Assembly: GCA_905214725.1 (NCBI GenBank)
Contig: CAJMNH010000007.1
Location: 52,978-116,977 of the forward strand
Source of the DNA: an uncultured bacterium
Lineage (GTDB): Bacteria; Bacteroidota; Bacteroidia; Bacteroidales; Rikenellaceae
Length of the DNA: 64,000 bases
Reading direction: 5' to 3'
Numbering within the stretch: the stretch's first letter is position 1; each line of letters starts with the position of its first letter. The position numbers and the translations under genes were made by a program. Positions 59,933-64,000 of this stretch are shown here, piece by piece. Below the pieces are notes generated by a model, which saw only the letters and a program-made list of their open reading frames with translations, had not been told where the DNA came from and did no database searches.

Positions 59933-60787
59933 ATGAAAACCGCTATTTTCACATTTCTGGCAGCCGTCGGCCTCTATACCGGCGCTGCGGCTCAGTCCCG
60001 CATTGCGGACACGACGCCTGCGGGCGAGGCGAAGATCATCTCCTACAATATCCGCCTCGGCGTCGCCGACGACGGGAAAAACAGCTGGGAGAACCGCCGC
60101 GAAGCGACGTTGCGGATGCTCGAACGCGAAGCTCCGACACTCTTCGGCATTCAGGAGGGCTACCTCTTTCAGGTGAACTACATCGAGGAGAACCTGCCGC
60201 AGTACGGCCGTGTGGGCGTGGGGCGCGACGACGGGAAGGAGCAGGGCGAGATCATGGCCGTCTTCTATCTCAAGGAGCGTTACGACCTGCTCGACCACGG
60301 CGATTTGTGGCTGAGCGAGACCCCCGACCGCGTATCGCGCGGCTGGGACGGCGCCTGCAACCGCACGATGACATGGGTGCATCTGCGCGAAAAGGCGACG
60401 GGCAAGGAGTTTTATTACTTTAATACCCACCTCGACCACAAGGGCGAGATGGCCCGCCGCGAAGGGGTGAAGCTCGTCGTAAAGGAGGTGCAGGAAATTG
60501 CCGGTCGAAAAGCGGCCGTCGTCGTGGGCGGCGATCTCAATTCGACCATCGACGACAAGATTTTCGACCCGCTCAAGAAATTCATGACGCCGGCGCGCGC
60601 GAAGGCTCCCGTCACCGACAACAAGGGAACCTACAACGGTTGGGGGCAGGCGCCCAATTCGATGGTCATCGACCACTTGTTCGTGCGCAACATGAAGTGC
60701 CTGTCGTACCGTACGCTCGACGGCGACTACGGAGTCCCCTACATCTCGGATCACTATCCCATCGAGATCGTCGTGCGGTTGAAATAG
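59933..60787 (+). CDS. Secreted endonuclease/exonuclease/phosphatase family protein
   Basis: A 284-residue exported protein (signal MKTAIFTFLAAVGLYTGAAA). The EEP fold motifs are KIISYNIRLGVADDG (first Asn), LFGIQEGYLFQV (Glu metal ligand), YYFNTHLDHKGEMARREG, VVVGGDLNSTIDD and YISDHYPIEI (catalytic His-Asp). Members act on phosphodiesters or phosphate esters of nucleic acids, lipids or sugars; the substrate is not clear. It stands 30 bases after the ABC permease and is followed by a long repeat-rich, non-coding stretch. Confidence 0.88.
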   Translation: MKTAIFTFLAAVGLYTGAAAQSRIADTTPAGEAKIISYNIRLGVADDGKNSWENRREATLRMLEREAPTLFGIQEGYLFQVNYIEENLPQYGRVGVGRDDGKEQGEIMAVFYLKERYDLLDHGDLWLSETPDRVSRGWDGACNRTMTWVHLREKATGKEFYYFNTHLDHKGEMARREGVKLVVKEVQEIAGRKAAVVVGGDLNSTIDDKIFDPLKKFMTPARAKAPVTDNKGTYNGWGQAPNSMVIDHLFVRNMKCLSYRTLDGDYGVPYISDHYPIEIVVRLK

Positions 60788-61886
60788 GCGAACTGGTGTC
60801 GGCGCGCCCGGAGCGATCGTGCGAAACAGCGCAGTCTTTCGTGATCGCTCAGCGCCGGCACATGGGCGCTCCCGTCGTTTTCGCCGTGCTTGATCTTTTG
60901 CTGCTTTTGGATCAAGCCAAAAGCAGAGAAGGAAGAGTAGGGAAAGTCCCGCAACAAATTTCTGAATTCGTCGCAGGAATCTCTCTCTTTGCCGCTTTTT
61001 GTGGAAAAAGCGGCGTAAAACCATCCGCAGGGCACCTTCGACGGGATCGGACGGCGATTCTCACTGAGCGGGCACAAAAGACTTCGCTGTTTTGCACGCC
61101 CGCTCCGGGCGTTCGAACCGCCGTCCGATCTCAATCCGTCTGCGGTGCAATGCGGAATTGTGGTGCGCTTTGCGCCGAGCAGTCGATTTCCACGCTCCAC
61201 TGCGTTCCGCTCGGAATGACAGTTTTTATTTTGTCATCCTCTCGTTAGAGTGCACCTTTCTCAGGGTGGCGGTTTCTATTATGTCATCCTGAGGAGGAAT
61301 CCCTTGGGGGATTTCGACGTGAGGATCGACCGTTTGTTAGTCGTCTATCAGTTTCTGCTGTTTAACGCGTCAGCCTGTCGTACTGCGAAAAGAGCGGAGA
61401 AAGTGTCGGCGACAGCGCGAGCGCTCGGAGCGGGTGTGCGCAAACGACGAAGATCTTGCGTGCCCGCTCAGCGAGGGCTGTTGCCGACACCCGCGGTTTT
61501 TCGCCGTGCTTGATCTTTTGCTGCTTTTGGATCAAGCCAAAAGCAGAGAAGAAAAAGTTGTTGATTCCCGCGCTCCGTTTTATTTTGCTCGGAATGACAA
61601 TCTATTGACAATGACTAGATTTCCGGGATGTCGGTTCCTGTTTTGTCATTCTGAGGAGGAATCCGAGCAGGATTCTGACGTGAGGATCAGCCGCTGTTGT
61701 TTCAAGCGTCGGTAGTATTGCCCTGCGAAAACGACGGAAAAAGAGCGAACGGGTGTCGGCGCGCCCGGAGTGATTGTGCGAAAAGGCGTCTTGCAAAGTC
61801 CGCGAACCGTCCGTCCGAAACGGGCGATGAAAACAAACGGGACGGCTTCCGTCGTGAAGCCGTCCCGCTGCGTTTGTTCCGAAGCG
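60788..61886. repeat. Non-coding region with degenerate and exact repeats
   Basis: Over 1 kb without a credible gene. An exact 54-bp direct repeat occurs at 60878-60931 and 61498-61551; it contains the 10-bp inverted repeat CTGCTTTTGG/CCAAAAGCAG. GTCATCCTGAGGAGGAATCC (61283) and the near-copy GTCATTCTGAGGAGGAATCC (61645) are each followed within 50 bases by GACGTGAGGATC. GTGTCGGCGCGCCCGGAG occurs near 60797 and 61756, and TCGGAATGACA twice (about 61210 and 61580). The small ORFs here are best read as products of the repeats. It looks like a decayed non-autonomous element or a site where intergenic repeats accumulate. Confidence 0.8.
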
Positions 61887-62762
61887 CTATTCGTTCTCTT
61901 CGTCCTTGCCGAAAGGGAACTGGTGTTCGTGCACATCTTCGAAGCGCAGCCCCTTTTCGTAGGTGCGCATCGCACGGCGGCTCATGCCCATCGACGAGAA
62001 TCCGCCGTCGTGGAAGAGATTCTGCATCGTCACTTTGCGCGTCAGGTCCGAGAAAAGCGTCAGCACGTAGTCGGCGCAGTCGTTGGCCGTCGCGTTGCCC
62101 AACGGCGACATGTTCTCCGAAAATTCCATCAGGTCTTTCAGCCCCAGCACGCCGCTGCCGGCCGTGGTGGGCGTCGGCGACTGCGAGACGGTGTTGATGC
62201 GCACATGCTTCTCACGTCCGTAAATGTAACCGAAACTGCGGGCGATCGACTCCAGCAACGCTTTGGCGTCGGCCATATCGTTGTAGCCGTAGAGCGTGCG
62301 CTGTGCGGCGATGTAGCTCAGCGCGACGATCGAACCCCAGTCGCGCAGGGCGTCCTTCTTGCGCAGCACTTGGATCACCTTGTGGAACGAAATGGCCGAT
62401 ATGTCGAGTGTCTTTTGCAGAAAATCGTAGTCCAGATCGTCGTAGGTGCGGCCCTTGCGTACATTGGGCGACATGCCGATCGAGTGGAGCACGAAGTCGA
62501 ACTGCCCGCCGAAATGCTTCATCGCTTCGTCTACGAGATTTTCGAGATCTGCGACCGACGTGGCGTCGGCGGCAACGACCGGAGCGTTGCATTTGGCGGC
62601 CAACTCGTTGAGCGTACCCATGCGCAGCGATACGGGCGTGTTCGTCAATACGATTTCAGCCCCCTCTTCGACGGCGCGTTCGGCCACCTTCCATGCGATC
62701 GACTGCTCGTTGAGCGCGCCGAAAATGATTCCTTTCTTCCCTTTTAACAGATTGAATGACAT
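61887..62762 (-). CDS. fabI: Enoyl-[acyl-carrier-protein] reductase (NADH)
   Basis: A 291-residue short-chain dehydrogenase that makes the last reduction of fatty-acid elongation. Marks are MSFNLLKGKKGIIFGALNEQSIAWKVAERAVEEGAE (dinucleotide-binding start), HSIGMSPNVRKG, LYGYNDMADAKALLE with the Tyr-x6-Lys catalytic pair, RINTVSQSPTPT and a terminal SSMGMSRRAM. ATG 62762 was chosen over a TTG three codons earlier. A -7-like TACCTTTA, one base off consensus, reads leftward about 62835. It stands alone after the repeat region. Confidence 0.95.
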   Translation of the reverse strand: MSFNLLKGKKGIIFGALNEQSIAWKVAERAVEEGAEIVLTNTPVSLRMGTLNELAAKCNAPVVAADATSVADLENLVDEAMKHFGGQFDFVLHSIGMSPNVRKGRTYDDLDYDFLQKTLDISAISFHKVIQVLRKKDALRDWGSIVALSYIAAQRTLYGYNDMADAKALLESIARSFGYIYGREKHVRINTVSQSPTPTTAGSGVLGLKDLMEFSENMSPLGNATANDCADYVLTLFSDLTRKVTMQNLFHDGGFSSMGMSRRAMRTYEKGLRFEDVHEHQFPFGKDEENE

Positions 62763-63348
62763 AAATTTCAATTTTAGTTACAAGCGTCGGATGCAATGTA
62801 TCCGGGCGCGTAATCCTGTAAAACAGGGCGTAAAGGTAAGCATTTTTTTCGAAACGGCCGATTCTTTCGTCTGTTTGTCTGCTGTTTGGCCGGTTTTGCA
62901 GGAACCGCAGGCCGTCCGTTCGGAGACGGTTTCCTTTACGGGTTTGCCGGCTTTCCGGTGCATCCGCTTCGCCTTTTCCGATCGGCGTTTTTGCTCCGGT
63001 CTTTTCCGGCCGATGCTTCTGCGTCGGTTGCCTGCCTGCTCCGCGTTTGCTTTTTTCGTCCGCTGCGCTCGATCCAGCCTGTCCGTCCAGCTCTGTTCCG
63101 CATAGCTTTTCCCTTGTCGGCTTTGATCCGTTCTCTTTTCAGTTATGCAATAATATATTGTATTTTTTGTGCGCTTCGGACAGATGCGGTTCCGTATTGC
63201 ACGGATGATTGGGAATCTTTCAGATTAGGTTTTGGGCTTGTGCTTACTGGTTTGAATGGTTGAGGCGGCAAATGGATCGGTGAATTTTGGCGTAATCGCG
63301 CCAAAGAAGGGTGAATGCGGAGCAAAAAGGCTCGTAGAAGCGTCTATT
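62763..63348. other. Intergenic stretch without a recognised gene
   Basis: About 590 bases. The longest ORF (125 codons, 62886) and its neighbours are rich in Cys, Phe and Arg and have no family resemblance. Besides the fabI upstream region I see no clear signal. Confidence 0.5.
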
Positions 63349-63600
63349 TTACTCTTTTGGGGGATAATTCAGCGGAGCGAAAAACTCGTCGAGGGTGATA
63401 CCATAAAAACGACAAATAATCGAGATGGTCGTCAAGTTAGGGAAATTAGCACCCGTTTCCAAATTGGCAATATCAATCTCTGTCTCCGCATTTAATTGTT
63501 CCTGAGAATGATGGTGCTCTCTACGAAGCTCCTTAATTCGTAGAATAACTTTCTGCAAAAGTTCTTCATCTCGTCGTTGTTTTTTTCGCTGCTTTCCCAT
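63349..63600 (-). CDS. XRE family helix-turn-helix regulator
   Basis: An 83-residue DNA-binding protein. The helix-turn-helix is in IKELRREHHHSQEQLNAETEIDIANLETGANFPNLTTISIICRFYGITLDEFFAPL, close to the lambda Cro/C1-type core. The basic N-terminus (GKQRKKQRRDEE) is typical. Base composition is lower in GC than the genes to its left, and a divergent promoter with a long structured leader follows. These features fit a regulator at the edge of an acquired element. That an element starts here is inference; no integrase is seen. Confidence 0.8.
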   Translation of the reverse strand: MGKQRKKQRRDEELLQKVILRIKELRREHHHSQEQLNAETEIDIANLETGANFPNLTTISIICRFYGITLDEFFAPLNYPPKE

Positions 63601-63642
63601 TAATACAAAGAAAGACTCCCCAAGATTTTTTTGCGCTTTAAC

Positions 63643-63673
63643 TTGTTCAAGTAAAAACTTATATTTATATTTG
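63643..63673 (+). promoter_or_regulatory. Promoter leading into the structured leader
   Basis: TTG at 63643-63645, 20-base spacer, TATATTTG at 63666-63673. A second -7-like TAACTTTG is at 63706-63713 without a clear -33. No gene starts in the remaining window on the plus strand. Confidence 0.7.
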
Positions 63674-63679
63674 TAGATG

Positions 63680-63955
63680 AAACCTGAACGATGCAGAAAT
63701 TATGCTAACTTTGCAATTGAATAGTTCGGCATAGCCGACGGACATAACATATAAAGGGTAAACAACTCTTTATACCTCATGTAAACTTGGAGACTTCTTT
63801 CGGGAAGGTGTTTGATTTGGGTATAATAGTTGTCAGTCCTTGTTATGTCCTGCTCGTTTTTGCTACGAGCGGGACAAGCAAGGGCGCAGGACAGCTTCCG
63901 AATCAAGGTACTCCAAGACCGGCATGAGTGGCTGACACCGCGCCCCTTTTTTATT
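63680..63955 (+). promoter_or_regulatory. Structured leader with alternative hairpins and a terminator
   Basis: Hairpin A: GTCCTGCTCG (63847-63856) with CGAGCGGGAC (63866-63874 and flank). Alternative: the same GTCCTGC pairs with GCAGGAC (63886-63892). Terminator-like: GGGCGC (63882-63887) with GCGCCC (63940-63945), then CTTTTTT. The alternative pair overlaps the 5' arm of the terminator, so the two cannot form together. Very short frames (ATG TAA in CTCATGTAAAC; ATG AGT GGC TGA) occur in the leader. The layout resembles an attenuator; the gene it would control starts beyond the window. Confidence 0.45.
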
Positions 63956-64000
63956 TGCGGCATTGCAATCTTACATTGCATATCAACGCCGCAGGGAGGG

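Noticed and set aside
63700..63981. A 93-codon ORF on the minus strand over the leader.
   Set aside because: It overlaps the promoter and terminator elements, has no motif and no ribosome-binding site.
1..64000. tRNA, rRNA and CRISPR arrays.
   Set aside because: No T-loop or rRNA signature and no regularly spaced repeats were found by eye on either strand.

Overview
The window is chromosomal DNA of a GC-rich member of the Bacteroidetes, most like Alistipes/Rikenellaceae. The evidence is lineage-typical genes (S46 dipeptidyl-peptidase, fimbrillin-like and BACON lipoproteins, an ExbB/ExbD/ExbD cluster, the Bacteroidetes form of YbeY) and promoters of the Bacteroidetes sigma type (TTTG about 20 bases before TAnnTTTG) at many gene starts. 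The genus is inference. No rRNA, tRNA, CRISPR array, transposase or integrase was recognised.

Layout. 0-9.5 kb: end of dprA, tatD, a TIGR04076 protein, ansA, an ExbB/ExbD energiser operon, a possible structured RNA, a secreted repeat protein, rnhB, a polytopic membrane protein and an AraC regulator behind a repeat-rich promoter. 9.5-22.3 kb: a possible small RNA, then a minus-strand run of polA, queD, lrp, kbl, a GH31 glycosidase, DPP7-like peptidase, a Trk/Ktr potassium transporter and nadA. 22.35-22.75 kb: an AT-rich gap with DnaA-box-like sequences. 22.7-36.4 kb: mrp, a YjbR protein, sppA, two large surface lipoproteins, a PepSY-like protein, a secreted esterase, an M13 peptidase, pgk and a small membrane protein. 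36.4-43 kb: two small lipoproteins behind a promoter with a G9 tract, metG, ilvE, and mnmG at the end of a minus-strand operon (TPR protein, EnvC-like protein, ybeY, unknown secreted protein, mnmG, possibly with pheS). 48.3-60.8 kb: patatin-barrel protein, HAD phosphatase, rdgB, sulfatase, a surface lipoprotein with a C9 tract, pth, rplY, an ABC exporter pair and a secreted EEP-fold enzyme. 60.8-61.9 kb: non-coding repeats. 61.9-64 kb: fabI, an XRE regulator, and a promoter plus structured leader with alternative hairpins running to the window end.

Main signals. First, two identical 16-bp sequences 559 bp apart, one in ilvE and one beside mnmG, differ by one base from the ParB site parS. The one in ilvE is spelled with codons unusual for this genome. 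Together with the AT-rich gap at 22.35 kb, its DnaA-box-like sites and a hand-counted change in GC skew near it, they suggest the replication origin lies in or close to this window. Second, a G9 tract sits between the two elements of a promoter and a C9 tract lies inside a surface lipoprotein gene; both look like slipped-strand on/off switches. Third, three possible non-coding RNAs or riboregulators: about 9799-9885, 5120-5310 and 63680-63955.
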